Assembly (NCBI GenBank): GCA_023091735.1
Contig: JALKBU010000163.1
Coordinates: forward strand, 1-64,000
Source of the DNA: Trichomonas tenax
Lineage: Eukaryota; Parabasalia; Trichomonadida; Trichomonadidae
Direction of reading: 5' to 3'
DNA length: 64,000 nucleotides
Every line of letters starts with the position of its first letter. Position 1 is the stretch's first letter. Shown in pieces: positions 1 to 9,392 of this stretch. The notes under the pieces were generated by a model. The model made no database searches. It was not told the DNA's origin and worked only from the letters and a program-made list of their open reading frames with translations. A program made the position numbers and the translations under genes.

Positions 1-189
1 TATGTTAACAAAAATATTTGGCGGGAAAATCGTAAAAGTGACAGAAATATCATGGTCAGCAAATACACAACAGAAGTCATCGCAATACGGAAAAGTAGTG
101 CTCCTTGTGGCGTTGTGGCACCAGATGCTTGTAGCTCGTGATCACAAATTTGACAAATTAAATCGAAACAAGCTCATTCAGTAAAAATC

Positions 190-277
190 AGATCGAAGCA
201 AGCTTGCAACAAATTCAGTTACAATAACTATCTATCACTACACATTTCCTAGCATACAAGCAAGCTTGCTTCGATCT
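190..277. repeat. Perfect 18-bp inverted repeat, 52-base loop
   Basis: The left arm agatcgaagcaagcttgc (190-207) is exactly complementary to the right arm (260-277). The whole is 88 bases and could fold as a hairpin. It could be a tiny non-autonomous element or a foldback remnant; no target duplication is evident. Confidence 0.8.
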
Positions 278-295
278 ATGTATCAGAAAATGAAT

Positions 296-305
296 TTACA
301 TGTCA
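296..305 (+). promoter_or_regulatory. TTACATGTCA upstream motif
   Basis: One of more than a dozen matches in this window to TTACATGWCA, most of them upstream of genes. This one lies about 60 bases before the ATG at 367. That it regulates is inferred from recurrence and position only. Confidence 0.45.
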
Positions 306-366
306 GAAAATTATGATTTTTGCCAAAAAGTGATTACAAAACGATAACATTAAAAATTTGCTGTTT

Positions 367-1233
367 ATGGAACTCGAAACGAATACTTCACGGTGCTTCG
401 ACAGAACGGCACAGAACGAATTCATTTCCGCTTACATCGTTATCGGCGTTCTTTACACGATTCTCATCGCTTTCGCTTTATACAGTTACAGCAGAACGAA
501 ATCTCGCTTCGTTAAATTGTCGACTGACATGAAGGTGTCGCGAATATTCATAATTTTCATGCTAATCCTCAAAGCAATCGTTATGTTCATTTCAGCCGCA
601 TTAAAACGAAAAGAAACAGTGAAACATTTATCGTTTTTCATGACAACATTCCCTGGATATGTCGTTGATATATCGTTTTGCTTGATATTGATAACGTGGT
701 GCAATTTATTTTTATCATTTGTCGCAACGAGTTTACATTGTGTCATAAAATCCATCAAATATATATCCATAGCGATCACTCCGATCTCCATTATCGTTTT
801 CTTGATTTCTTTCTTTGTTCAAATCACAGTGACAACAGTTAAAGTTCCTTTGAGAGATTTCGAGAATTATTTTGCTCTTTTCATCGATTTGACACTAGCA
901 TTGATCTTCAGCATTTTCGTTTTCTTGATGTTTTATTCGATGGATATTCGACTTTCTTGTTCTTCATTTTCTAGTGACCAAGTTGTCCTTGGACTGTGTA
1001 TTATGGCATCCTTCGGTCTAACTGTCCGTGTTATTTGCAGAATTTATTTCCAGTATCAAATAATAAGATTTCCGGCTTTAGACGTTGTTTGTTCTGTTGG
1101 ACAGTTTGTGAGCTTGATAATACGCGAATTCTTTGGTCAAATTATTCCATTTTTCTTTATATTATTCACCGACCTCTTTATCAATACAAACGATGTTCAG
1201 CTTTCATTCGATCATGCAGAACTTCTTAAGTAA
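367..1233 (+). CDS. Seven-helix membrane protein, possibly GPR137/TOM1-like
   Basis: A 288-residue protein from the first ATG; the frame also opens at a TTG three codons earlier, which is not credible in a eukaryote. Seven hydrophobic segments are visible at about residues 18-40, 58-80, 98-122, 130-155, 167-192, 205-228 and 238-270, with basic loops between them and a short polar tail. There is no signal peptide, and the N-terminus is short and polar. The third segment, with its FPGY...ITWCNLF pattern, recalls the GPR137/THH1-TOM1 family of seven-helix endomembrane proteins, but the match is by eye and weak. A generic trichomonad polytopic protein is the alternative. The gene is certain; the family is not. 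Confidence 0.75.
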   Translation: MELETNTSRCFDRTAQNEFISAYIVIGVLYTILIAFALYSYSRTKSRFVKLSTDMKVSRIFIIFMLILKAIVMFISAALKRKETVKHLSFFMTTFPGYVVDISFCLILITWCNLFLSFVATSLHCVIKSIKYISIAITPISIIVFLISFFVQITVTTVKVPLRDFENYFALFIDLTLALIFSIFVFLMFYSMDIRLSCSSFSSDQVVLGLCIMASFGLTVRVICRIYFQYQIIRFPALDVVCSVGQFVSLIIREFFGQIIPFFFILFTDLFINTNDVQLSFDHAELLK

Positions 1234-1472
1234 TCTTTGATATTTCTCAAAAAAAACATCTTTCAGTTTTTTAATTTCATAATTATGTTCTATCAACTTT
1301 GTTTTAGTAAAACCTATCAATCCCCTTTTCTATATTTTGAAGTATATTTAATATATTTAGTCAATAATTATAAAAACATAATAAGTTAAATATAAACACA
1401 TAGGAATGACTTTATTAAGTAGTATTTATTGAGTTTAAATAATATGCAAACAGTATAAATGTATATTCATAG

Positions 1473-2711
1473 TTAATTATATTTTGTTTTTCTTTCTTCC
1501 ATCTTCTTCTTGATATAGTCTATTTCCTGCTCACCATTGAAGGAGATAGAAGTGAAAATATAATCGATTACTCCGTATTTTCTTGCTACGAAGTATAATC
1601 CAACGATGGAAATAATTGAGCAAACTAGAGCTGTGAATGGATGGCCTCTTCTTGCCTGGCCTCTAAACTCGTTTGTTTTGAGTTTTCTCGTTGGTGGATT
1701 TGGATCAACAAATAAAGTGTGTGATCTGTTATTTACATAAAATGGACCGACGATAGCCAAGTGCTTCTCGACTGGCTTCTCTTCGACATCCTGGAAGATG
1801 CAATCATTCATCGCAGTCAAAAATGTAACATATCTGCTGACTAAAGGGCTTCTGTGGTTATTTGCGAAGTAATAATGTGAAATATATGTGTTTTTCTTGT
1901 CACTCCGGATCAATCCATGAGTTGCTGTGCAGTTAATAATATTTCCGTATTGAATTGCATTGAAAACGCGATTTGTAAGTGCTGCCTGTCCATTTAGAGA
2001 GTTTGCTGTATAATATTTGAACATTGATTCGTGCATATTATATTCTATTGAAAAGCCAGCGTTTCCTTTGCTGGCACATTCGCTACAGTTAACGTTTTCG
2101 ATAACTGACGTCTCAGCGACAGTGAACGCGACGCTATCGTGATTTCTGTTTTCTCTGTGACACATTATAAAGTCGCAATTTGTGATATCAATTTCTTTGC
2201 TCTTGACATATAAAACTTGACCGCTTCCTGTCGAGCTGCAGTTGGTGAATTCGCATTTAGCAGCCATAATGTATGTGTTTGTTGCGTAAATAGCGCCTCC
2301 ACCCCTTTCATCTGGATCACCAACTCTTTCGTCGATGCAATCGCGGAACACGCAGTTCATAATGCGGCATTTGTCGTATGATTTTTTGGAAACGATGCAT
2401 CTTGACGTGCAAGAAACAAAATTGCATTTAATAAATGTTGAATTTACATCTTCGACGAATGATGAGAAATCTCTGCTTTGGTACATGTCGCTGTCTATTA
2501 TAACAGCTGTATTAGTGAACTGCTTGAAGCTCGATTTCGTTACTGTTAAATAACTTGATGAGCGAATAAAATTGGATGCACTTCTCTGGATGAAAAAACG
2601 ATCGATATTTAAGCGTCCTTTCTTGTGGTTAATCATTTGTGCCCCTAAAACGTTCGCCATAGCCAACGATTTTAAGGTAATGTTCATCCAAAAAGAAAAT
2701 AAAAGTGACAT
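1473..2711 (-). CDS. Beta-helix surface protein with C-terminal membrane anchor
   Basis: About 412 residues from the ATG at 2711; an ATG at 2687 is also possible, and each has an Inr-like TCACTT run just upstream. The N-terminus is hydrophobic and signal-like. The body consists of short degenerate beta-strand repeats with recurrent N/C-C-x-F and G-G-A-I-Y elements, as in the Pmp-like right-handed beta-helix surface proteins of trichomonads. A transmembrane segment lies at about residues 365-385 (ALVCSIISIVGLYF), followed by a basic cytoplasmic tail of about 40 residues ending in KKKMEERKTKYN. It is likely a cell-surface protein; its ligand is unknown. It is the only intact member in the window, where at least two other relatives are broken. 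Confidence 0.75.
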   Translation of the reverse strand: MSLLFSFWMNITLKSLAMANVLGAQMINHKKGRLNIDRFFIQRSASNFIRSSSYLTVTKSSFKQFTNTAVIIDSDMYQSRDFSSFVEDVNSTFIKCNFVSCTSRCIVSKKSYDKCRIMNCVFRDCIDERVGDPDERGGGAIYATNTYIMAAKCEFTNCSSTGSGQVLYVKSKEIDITNCDFIMCHRENRNHDSVAFTVAETSVIENVNCSECASKGNAGFSIEYNMHESMFKYYTANSLNGQAALTNRVFNAIQYGNIINCTATHGLIRSDKKNTYISHYYFANNHRSPLVSRYVTFLTAMNDCIFQDVEEKPVEKHLAIVGPFYVNNRSHTLFVDPNPPTRKLKTNEFRGQARRGHPFTALVCSIISIVGLYFVARKYGVIDYIFTSISFNGEQEIDYIKKKMEERKTKYN

Positions 2712-3100
2712 TAAGAATATAAGTGACAGATATAAATATTTACATTTTGACAAATGTAAACATTTACATAGCAAAAAAATACAATAATAACTATGAATTG
2801 ATTCTACAATAACTCGCTATTGATGATCCTGATCAATGCAACATAACATTGGTGGTAAAGTATATTATACATAGAATCATTTTCAAATATTAATGTTGGC
2901 TAAAACTCATTTCTTCAATGGTATCTTATTGCAATTTTCAAATGGTAGTCTTAAATTACCATACTTTTTTCTTCAAAGCTGTTTTTTGCGACTCCCAAAG
3001 TTCACTCCCATGAGATTCTAAGGAAAAATTTTTGGTGGATAAAATTAATCAAAGACGATTATTTTCTATTGAAAGATATTTGTTCGAAGGAAATAAACCT
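2712..3100. other. Divergent intergenic promoter region
   Basis: A region between the minus-strand surface-protein gene and the plus-strand polyubiquitin gene. Near 2730-2765 it carries an imperfect TTACATTTTGACAAATGTAA palindrome, close to the TTACATGWCA motif class. No gene is seen. Confidence 0.5.
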
Positions 3101-3115
3101 TCACTTCATTTTTCA
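3101..3115 (+). promoter_or_regulatory. Initiator (Inr) of polyubiquitin
   Basis: TCACTTCATTTTTCA ends two bases before the ATG at 3118. It fits the TCAYTWYTCATT-type initiator known from Trichomonas vaginalis, so the 5-prime untranslated leader would be about 15 bases. Confidence 0.6.
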
Positions 3116-3117
3116 AG

Positions 3118-3579
3118 ATGCAAATCTTCGTTAAGACACTCACGGGTAAGCACATCACTCTCGAAGTTGAGCCAACAGATCGTATTGAAGATGTCAAGGC
3201 CAAGATTCAGGACAAGGAAGGTATCCCACCAGATCAACAACGTTTGATCTTCGCTGGCAAGCAGCTCGAAGACGGCAACACACTCCAGGACTACTCAATC
3301 CAGAAGGACTCTACACTCCACCTCGTTCTCCGTCTTCGTGGTGGTATGCAAATCTTTGTTAAGACACTCACAGGTAAGCATATCACACTCGAAGTTGAGC
3401 CAACAGATCGTATTGAAGATGTCAAGGCCAAGATTCAGGACAAGGAAGGTATCCCACCAGATCAACAACGTTTGATCTTCGCTGGCAAGCAGCTCGAAGA
3501 CGGCAACACACTCCAGGACTACTCAATCCAGAAGGACTCTACACTCCACCTCGTTCTCCGTCTTCGCGGTGGCTTCTAA
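3118..3579 (+). CDS. Polyubiquitin, two tandem units
   Basis: Two head-to-tail 76-residue ubiquitin units (3118-3345 and 3346-3573), followed by a single extra Phe and a stop. The units are identical in protein and differ at only a few silent bases, which suggests concerted evolution. All seven acceptor lysines (6, 11, 27, 29, 33, 48, 63), the Ile44 patch and the C-terminal RLRGG are present. Eight positions differ from human ubiquitin: H12, T20, R22, D25, N54, Q57, S60 and D64. Processing after each Gly76 would release two ubiquitins and remove the terminal Phe. It serves proteasomal and trafficking pathways. Confidence 0.98.
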   Translation: MQIFVKTLTGKHITLEVEPTDRIEDVKAKIQDKEGIPPDQQRLIFAGKQLEDGNTLQDYSIQKDSTLHLVLRLRGGMQIFVKTLTGKHITLEVEPTDRIEDVKAKIQDKEGIPPDQQRLIFAGKQLEDGNTLQDYSIQKDSTLHLVLRLRGGF

Positions 3580-3796
3580 TGAATGAATCGAAATCACCTT
3601 TTTATGACTAAATACTTCGATTATTCTTATTATTAACACATTTTACATTTATTCTTTCTTTAGCTGAATAAGTCACCATTTCAATCAATCGCATAAATCA
3701 TCAAATTCAAAATAATCATACGAATGAATACAATCAGATAGTTTATTTTCAAATTGTCGCTTGTTTTCTCAGAGCAAATAGAAAGGAAGAAAACTT

Positions 3797-5601
3797 TTAT
3801 AGAGAATATTTTGCAATTTTTTCCCAAAACCTCCCAATTGCTGAGAAATTAAAACGCCTCACCATAGCTATTATAAGCATGTCTTTTTCCATGAAAATAG
3901 GACCCTCGGCGACAATGGTGTCAAGAAGGTTGCCATTTTCAGATATGCTATCTTCATCTTCGAATTGTTGCAAAGACCCTTCTTCATCCTCCAACTCAGG
4001 ATACCTCTCGTTTAGTTCAGCGCCATGATTTTGCTCATGGGTGAAATCACTCCATGTCAAGGTGGGAGCTGTTACAACTTCTGACATTCTAACAGGATTG
4101 CTGCTTTCTTCTAAGATACTGTATGATTCTGGAACTATAGATGTTTCATAGCCAACCTCCTTTCTGATTGCAGCATGTCCTAAAGATGTGAAACCAAACA
4201 TGAATTTCATCGATGCGAAGTTACCCTCGTTATTAAAAACACGAGGAATTTCTCCAAGAATTCCATTAACAATTTGTTTATTGGAATTCGTTAAGTCATT
4301 CATGTTACTAATTTCATTAAGAAGTTGTAGCAATTCGCGGTACCTTGGATAGACTTCGCAGAACAAACCATGTTTGCTTTCCACATAGGATACAAATTTC
4401 TTCAATGGATCGAAAATCAATTTCATTTGTTGGAATCTTTTTGGCATTCCATTTGAGAAATCAGTTCCCTTGTTGATGAGATTTACAACAGCATTGCACT
4501 TTGGAGTAGATGTCCAAACTCTTTGTATCGCTTGGAGGTGCTTTTCGATCCAAGACAACATGTCTTGGAAATAGATCCAGCATGTCGTGGAGATGTCTGG
4601 CACTCTCAAGCCGAGTTCCCGACGTAAGAAGATATCACTGAATGCTGCAATTATACTCCGAATGTCGCCAATTGCAACTTTAAGCGCTGGAATGGAGTTT
4701 GTACAATGTTTAATCACTAAATTGATGAGATGTGCAGTACAGCGAATGTATAATGTTTTGGTGCCGGGATAAAGAGCTCCCCACTTGCGCTCATGAGATA
4801 AACCTTTCACTTGAGCTCTGCAACCATCACCAACAATGGCTGCAACTTTCCCGAGATCGATTCGTTCGAACCAATTCCTGTATTCTTTGGCGGTCCAATT
4901 CTCAGCAAGTTCACTATTAATGAAATAGTGATCCTCTCTGACTGATGGGTTAGACATCATATAAAAAAACCATGGCGCGAGCCGTGTGTTGCGCCATCAA
5001 TGGTTATGGAAACATAACCTAGCTCTTTGCGAACTCGATGTATACCAGGAGCAACTAATTCTGCTAAGGTAATAATTGCATTTCTAATTTGTTCTCTGTT
5101 GTATTTAACTGTAATCGGCCTTTGAATAATAATACTTTGATTAGGACTGTACATTATATTATTTATAAAGCTATAGAATTCTTTGCTAGCAGCCATAATG
5201 ATTGAAAGATTCGATTGAATTACGAATACAGTAATATGCTGTAAGTTCCTATCAGTTTTGATTAGTTCTTTCGTTTTAAAAGGGTTTCAATCTACAGGGA
5301 CCACGAAAGTGCAATTATGATTACTGAACAACGATGGCTTTGCATAACATGAGCACCTACACCACTTGGATTCTAGAGTTGAATACCAAAATGTTAAGCA
5401 GTTTCAATACTGCCTGAAGACCTCGCGCTTACTTGTATTATTAAGCTGATACTTGAGACCGAACCAAACTTTGTACTTTCTGTCTAGCTTTGTTTCTACT
5501 TGTTCATTCGGCGGATTTTTTGGATACAGAGTTCCATTTATGCTAATCCACACATTAAAATAATCATTAAGCTTTTGTTTATTAAAATCAGTTAATGTCA
5601 T
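3797..5601 (-). pseudogene. Broken hAT/DUF659-like transposase
   Basis: Three consecutive minus-strand pieces form one decayed gene. 5601-5404 gives an N-terminal part that starts at an ATG just after TCATTTTTTAAA. 5403-5197 contains a C/H-rich stretch (KWCRCSCYAKP...H.C) interrupted by a stop. 5196-4957 ends in SITIDGATHGSRHGFF, where a run of seven T residues shifts the frame by one base into the 387-residue frame 4960-3797. That part has GDGCRAQVKGL and RCTAHLINLVIKH, like the DDE core region of hAT/DUF659 transposases (D..D/GDG, then RC.aHilNL). No hAT dimerisation domain is evident at the C-terminus. Terminal inverted repeats were not located. The element is inactive; a domesticated origin cannot be excluded. 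Confidence 0.65.
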
Positions 5602-7041
5602 TTTAAAAAATGATTAACTTTTGTAAAAATTGAGGTAATTTAGTAAATCGCTATAATTTTGTTAATACTAATTCCAGCTATTAAAAGAAAACAGCTTTGA
5701 TCAATAAACAATAAAGCACTTACAATGCAAATACGATCAAATATTTGATTTCTTTACACACTCTATATATATCATTGCTTCATTAACACCTAATAAATTA
5801 AATACCTGAATTGTTTGATTTTTCAATATAAGTGAATTTATGGTAATAAAAGTAATAGATTGATAAATAATATCTTAGTTCTATATATAATACATAAGAT
5901 TATTGAACAAATCGAAGATTCGGAAAATAACTTCTCTGAGATCAAATCTGATTGATTTTAACATGAACTAAAGTGCCAGTATCAATTGTGATTGATTTGC
6001 AAGTTATATGCAAATATTTTTAGCAACGAAAATATCTTTTTAAAAAATAGTAATAATTGAACCTTTACACTGAAAATAGAAGAAATGATGTTTATGCTAA
6101 AGTTAAATTATAATGAAATGTTGAATTTTTTAAATATAAAATGAAGTTGATAAGCTTTGGGGAAAACATCTTGCAGCGAGTCACCTTGCCCTACATTGGC
6201 ATTTATCGGATGAGTTTTTTGAAAGGATCAGGTTTCAAATGCGAGACCAAGTGTGAAATTGGAATTTTAAAATTGGGGTAAGAAAGGGTCTGATTCCTGA
6301 ATTATCCCTTTATGGGTAAATTTGAATGGTGTGCAGCTATCGTCGCATTTTTTTGGTGTGCAACAAAACCTTATACACATTCAAAAATTGAATTGTGTCA
6401 ACGGTTTGGTCGTACACAAAGAAAAAATTCGAAATCTGAGTTAATGTGATATATGTATACTATGCATAAAATGAATCATAAAGGCTTAATTAAAATCCGT
6501 AAATAACATAAAAAAAACTCAGAAAACACTAAAATTACATAAAAAAATTGATATTACAAAAGATAACACACACTGGATACACGTCTCTTTCGCTTGCACA
6601 CACATAACCGCTTTTTCGACATCCTTAATAGTTATGTTATTCGCAACTTATTTAAAAAATATCAAGAATCAAAATCATAATCTTGAATTGTACATGAAAT
6701 ATCTTCATTTTTAGCTAATAAATTAATTGTTTTAAAAATCAAAATAATAAAATAGATAATATAATTCTTTCTAATTCTAAATCAATCATTAAATATAAAA
6801 AATCAACATTCTTTTACTGAATTCAGAAGCATCAAATGAAAATTATTTCATAAATAGCCACAATAATCTGTGTAAACGCAAAGCACAAAAGATTTAAGCT
6901 CATTTGATTGTCAATGACATTGATTAAAAATGATTTCTAATTTTAACAAATTACTTCATAACTAAAGACTATGCAGTGATAAAATTCATCAAAAAATCAA
7001 TAAAAAGAAAAAATGAAGGAAAGAAAACCGCTTCAATTTCA
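5602..7041. other. AT-rich intergenic stretch with a possible coding relic
   Basis: Mostly featureless AT-rich DNA. Between about 6157 and 6410 base composition rises and short open pieces appear (for example GENILQRVTLPYIGIYR then a stop, then a shifted frame KGLIPELSLYG). This looks like the remains of a gene, but I cannot name it. Confidence 0.4.
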
Positions 7042-7629
7042 ATGGCGACATTGATTCTTCCGGCACATGTTCGCTCAGCAATGAAATCTGTCGCTCAAGT
7101 CGCGGACGAAGTTCCAATTCACAAAGTTTTCGAGCAAGCTGTACTCTTTTTATTCGGAGAAATCGAACAGACAGAAATTAAATCGTATGCACGTGAAGCA
7201 GGCGTCCAATTCCCCACTTACCAGGAGTCAATTGACGCTCTTGCATGGGTTGTCTGCGAAGCTGTGCGCACAAAATGCACAACCGACAATTTCCGCGAAT
7301 TTATTGCAGAAATCGATTTCTTAAATACTAATGAAGTCCTTTCAGTTTACGACAAGGCAATGCAGCGCGTTAAAGAGACATTAGTCGAGAACTCTCCTGA
7401 TACAGAACACTTCGTTTCGTTAGATTGGCGTCTTCAAGTCGAAATAGGCCGCCGTGCTCTTAGATCTATGAGAAGACCGCATGTAGTTGTTAATCTAAAG
7501 ACAACAAAACAGAATGAAACTCTCGAAATTACTCCACAGGGCTTAGTTGAATTGTATACTACTTTTGATGCTGCTCTCCAGGCTTGCCGCACTTCTAAGT
7601 TTAGGAGAATCCAGCGCTTCATCAAATAA
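7042..7629 (+). CDS. COMM domain-containing protein
   Basis: A 195-residue protein from ATG 7042, which follows TTCAATTTCA; the frame remains open to a GTG 22 codons upstream, which I reject. The N-terminal two thirds is helical (HN-type domain). The C-terminal 70 residues carry the COMM-domain pattern: LDWRLQVEIGRRALRSMRRPHVVVNLKT..., with the conserved W-R-L in the first strand, then EITPQGLVELYTTFDAAL forming the final helix. Length and layout match COMMD proteins, subunits of the Commander complex that recycles membrane proteins from endosomes through the retriever and CCC complexes. Which of the ten COMMD paralogues it represents cannot be told. It stands alone between two transposon relics. 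Confidence 0.85.
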   Translation: MATLILPAHVRSAMKSVAQVADEVPIHKVFEQAVLFLFGEIEQTEIKSYAREAGVQFPTYQESIDALAWVVCEAVRTKCTTDNFREFIAEIDFLNTNEVLSVYDKAMQRVKETLVENSPDTEHFVSLDWRLQVEIGRRALRSMRRPHVVVNLKTTKQNETLEITPQGLVELYTTFDAALQACRTSKFRRIQRFIK

Positions 7630-8017
7630 AAATGCTTTAGTAATAAAAAGTTTTCCTATTTATGATTATCGCACTTAATTTTTTTTATAAACCCAAAGCA
7701 TTCTCTTTCATTCACTTTTAATATATTCAAATCGAAAAACAATGATTACTTATTAAACTCGCACTAAAACTCAAAATATGAAAAGTCATAATTAAATATT
7801 AAACAAACAAATAGTATTTACTACCAACAATCAATAAAGCTACTCCATTAGATTACACTCCTACAATCACAAACCATAATATCAAAGATAAATGTGAGAT
7901 ATTTTGATTCATGATAATATTATAATCAAAACTGTTCCAAGGAAGTAGCAATGAATAGAAATAAAATCCTGCTGTGATCAATGAGGTTTTCTTTTGTGTG
8001 AGAATAATGAAATTAAT
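7630..8017. other. Intergenic, nothing recognised
   Basis: AT-rich spacer between the 3-prime ends of the COMM-domain gene and the small minus-strand gene. No gene or repeat is seen. Confidence 0.5.
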
Positions 8018-8245
8018 TTAGAATAAAGGAAGTGGATCAGCTGAAGGTCCCTTCTTTTTGTCTCGCTTCTCATATGATTTATTTGATAAATATGCTGCCA
8101 AAGGTGAAGTTGCTGTTTGTTTGATTTCTCTTGGTCCATTGAAATTAGGATTTGTGTGGAAAGAATTGACGTATGACCCAACAAGAAAGTGGGGAGCTAG
8201 TGGATTCATTCTCTGATGCTTCTGATCTTTCTTTTCCTCTTCCAT
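8018..8245 (-). CDS. Small hypothetical protein, 75 residues
   Basis: A true ATG at 8245, preceded within 15 bases by AAAAGTGCCA and 44 bases upstream by TTACATGACA (8289-8298), a motif found before other genes here. The protein is basic and rich in Pro, Asn and Lys, begins MEEEKKDQKH, and has an ordered middle (NPLAPHFLVGSYVNSFH) and a GPREIKQTATSPLAAYL stretch. There is no signal peptide or membrane segment. Short, Pro-rich, poorly structured proteins of this type include axonemal and microtubule-associated proteins, but I do not recognise a family. Moderately confident that it is a gene because of the promoter context. Confidence 0.5.
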   Translation of the reverse strand: MEEEKKDQKHQRMNPLAPHFLVGSYVNSFHTNPNFNGPREIKQTATSPLAAYLSNKSYEKRDKKKGPSADPLPLF

Positions 8246-8288
8246 CCAATGGCACTTTTAAAAAATATTTACAAATCAAAAATCCTTT

Positions 8289-8298
8289 TTACATGACA
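8289..8298. promoter_or_regulatory. TTACATGACA upstream motif
   Basis: Lies 44 bases upstream of the small gene start at 8245. Orientation relative to genes varies across the window because the motif is nearly palindromic (TTACATGWCA against TGWCATGTAA). Confidence 0.4.
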
Positions 8299-8312
8299 AA
8301 AATTAAGCTTTT

Positions 8313-8540
8313 GAGGGTCCGATCTAACCGTTTGGGCGCACCCCTCGCAATCTCCTTCAAAACTTCATAAAATTCAATAATTATAATGACCAGTTTGTTG
8401 GCACTATTATATGCATATAATTTCTCAAAGAAAAAATATTGGTCAGAAAAATATTTCTTGAGAAAATTAGACGTTATGTGCGCATTTTGTCACTTTTGGC
8501 ACGGATTTGACAGCTATAATCATTCATAAATAGTAAAATG
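8313..8540 (+). repeat. MITE-like repeat, copy 1
   Basis: The terminal segment GGGTCCGATCTAACCGTTT followed by GGGCGCACCCCTCGC (8316-8347) matches one end of the element at 39292-39540 read in reverse. The internal TTGGTCAGAAAAATATTT (8439-8456) followed by yTTGAGAAAATT also matches, at about the same distance from the end. The other end of this copy was not identified. Confidence 0.6.
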
Positions 8541-8554
8541 TTGATAGTAGTATA

Positions 8555-8615
8555 CAGAGTGTGATTTTTCATGGTAATCCAAAAATTTGTTTAACCATGA
8601 AAAAATCCCACTCTG
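8555..8615. repeat. Short palindrome, 61 bases
   Basis: The left arm cagagtgtgatttttcatgg (8555-8574) pairs with the right arm at 8595-8615, with one indel and one mismatch and a loop of about 18 bases. It lies just beyond the MITE-like repeat. Confidence 0.7.
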
Positions 8616-8728
8616 AGAATATCCATAATTATAATTTCCCTAATATATATAAAATAAACAATTTTCCTATAATTTATATCGAAATCCTAATAAATTTCTA
8701 TAATTTGTTATTAAAATGTGTTGTTTAA

Positions 8729-9124
8729 TTAATTGTGATTATTATATTGTGAATCTAATACTTTATTTAATTTAAAGCAAGTTATATCAGAATTTTCTAT
8801 TTTATATGTTTCTTCAACTTGATGCCAGTGTGAATATAAATAATAATCTGATTTGGAATTATATACATAGGCATTTCTTGTTTTAATGGATTTCTAAATA
8901 GATTTACCGTAGCTAGCATTCAGAATAAGTTTCAGAACTTCTTGTGTGTGATTTTTTTTCTTTTTTATATTGTCTACGCAAATCATAAACCTTACGAATA
9001 ACATTACCAATGCGAGTAGTAAAGCGAGGGGATAGTTGCCCGATTTTGTAATCATACATATAGAGGATGTCCACCAAACACTATATATAGACAACAAAAT
9101 CGAGCAACTAATTTTTAAGTTCAT
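8729..9124 (-). pseudogene. DNA polymerase B palm-region fragment (Polinton type)
   Basis: Read on the minus strand, one frame gives DYKIGQLSPRFTTRIGNVIR then DLRRQYKKEK, and a one-base shift in the A-rich codons continues NHTQEVLKLILNASYGKSI. That is the family B polymerase motif B (K...NxxYG). After one in-frame TAG the frame continues KSIKTRNAYVYNSKSDYYLY and ends near 8729. This is the palm/fingers part of a protein-primed polymerase like that of Maverick/Polinton elements. It is truncated at both ends, frameshifted and interrupted, so it is dead. It belongs in order behind the exonuclease fragment at 11457-12790 but is separated from it by an opposite-strand gene. Confidence 0.7.
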
Positions 9125-9163
9125 TTTTAAAATAATTTAAATTTTTTTATTCGGATAAAATAG

Positions 9164-9331
9164 TTAATATATATGGCAATTGTTTCGCCTGAAATTATGA
9201 AGAAATGGGGAAACTGGTTTAATTACTTTAATTTTTGTTTCTTTTTGATCATGTTCGATTAAATTTGATTTTTCTTTATCATGTTCATATTCTTCTTTAT
9301 CATGTTCATTTATTTTTAAAATTGGTTTCAT
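9164..9331 (-). CDS. Small ORF with EHDKE repeats
   Basis: A 55-codon frame from ATG 9331 with three degenerate copies of EHDKE(E/K), matched by three repeats of ctttatcatgttcat in the DNA (9246-9309). It lies between the polymerase fragment and the opposite-strand gene of the Polinton remnant. It may be part of that element or noise; nothing else supports it. Confidence 0.25.
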   Translation of the reverse strand: MKPILKINEHDKEEYEHDKEKSNLIEHDQKETKIKVIKPVSPFLHNFRRNNCHIY

Positions 9332-9392
9332 TTCATACTAATAAAAATCTTAATACATCAATATAAATTGGTTTTTTATTCATTAATAAAAC

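Larger units (their letters stand above)
1..366. other. Intergenic region with palindrome and promoter motif
   Basis: No convincing gene is seen. A short open frame from position 2 has no recognisable content and no initiator. The stretch holds a perfect inverted repeat (190-207 with 260-277) and a TTACATGTCA motif (296-305) about 60 bases before the next gene. Confidence 0.6.
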
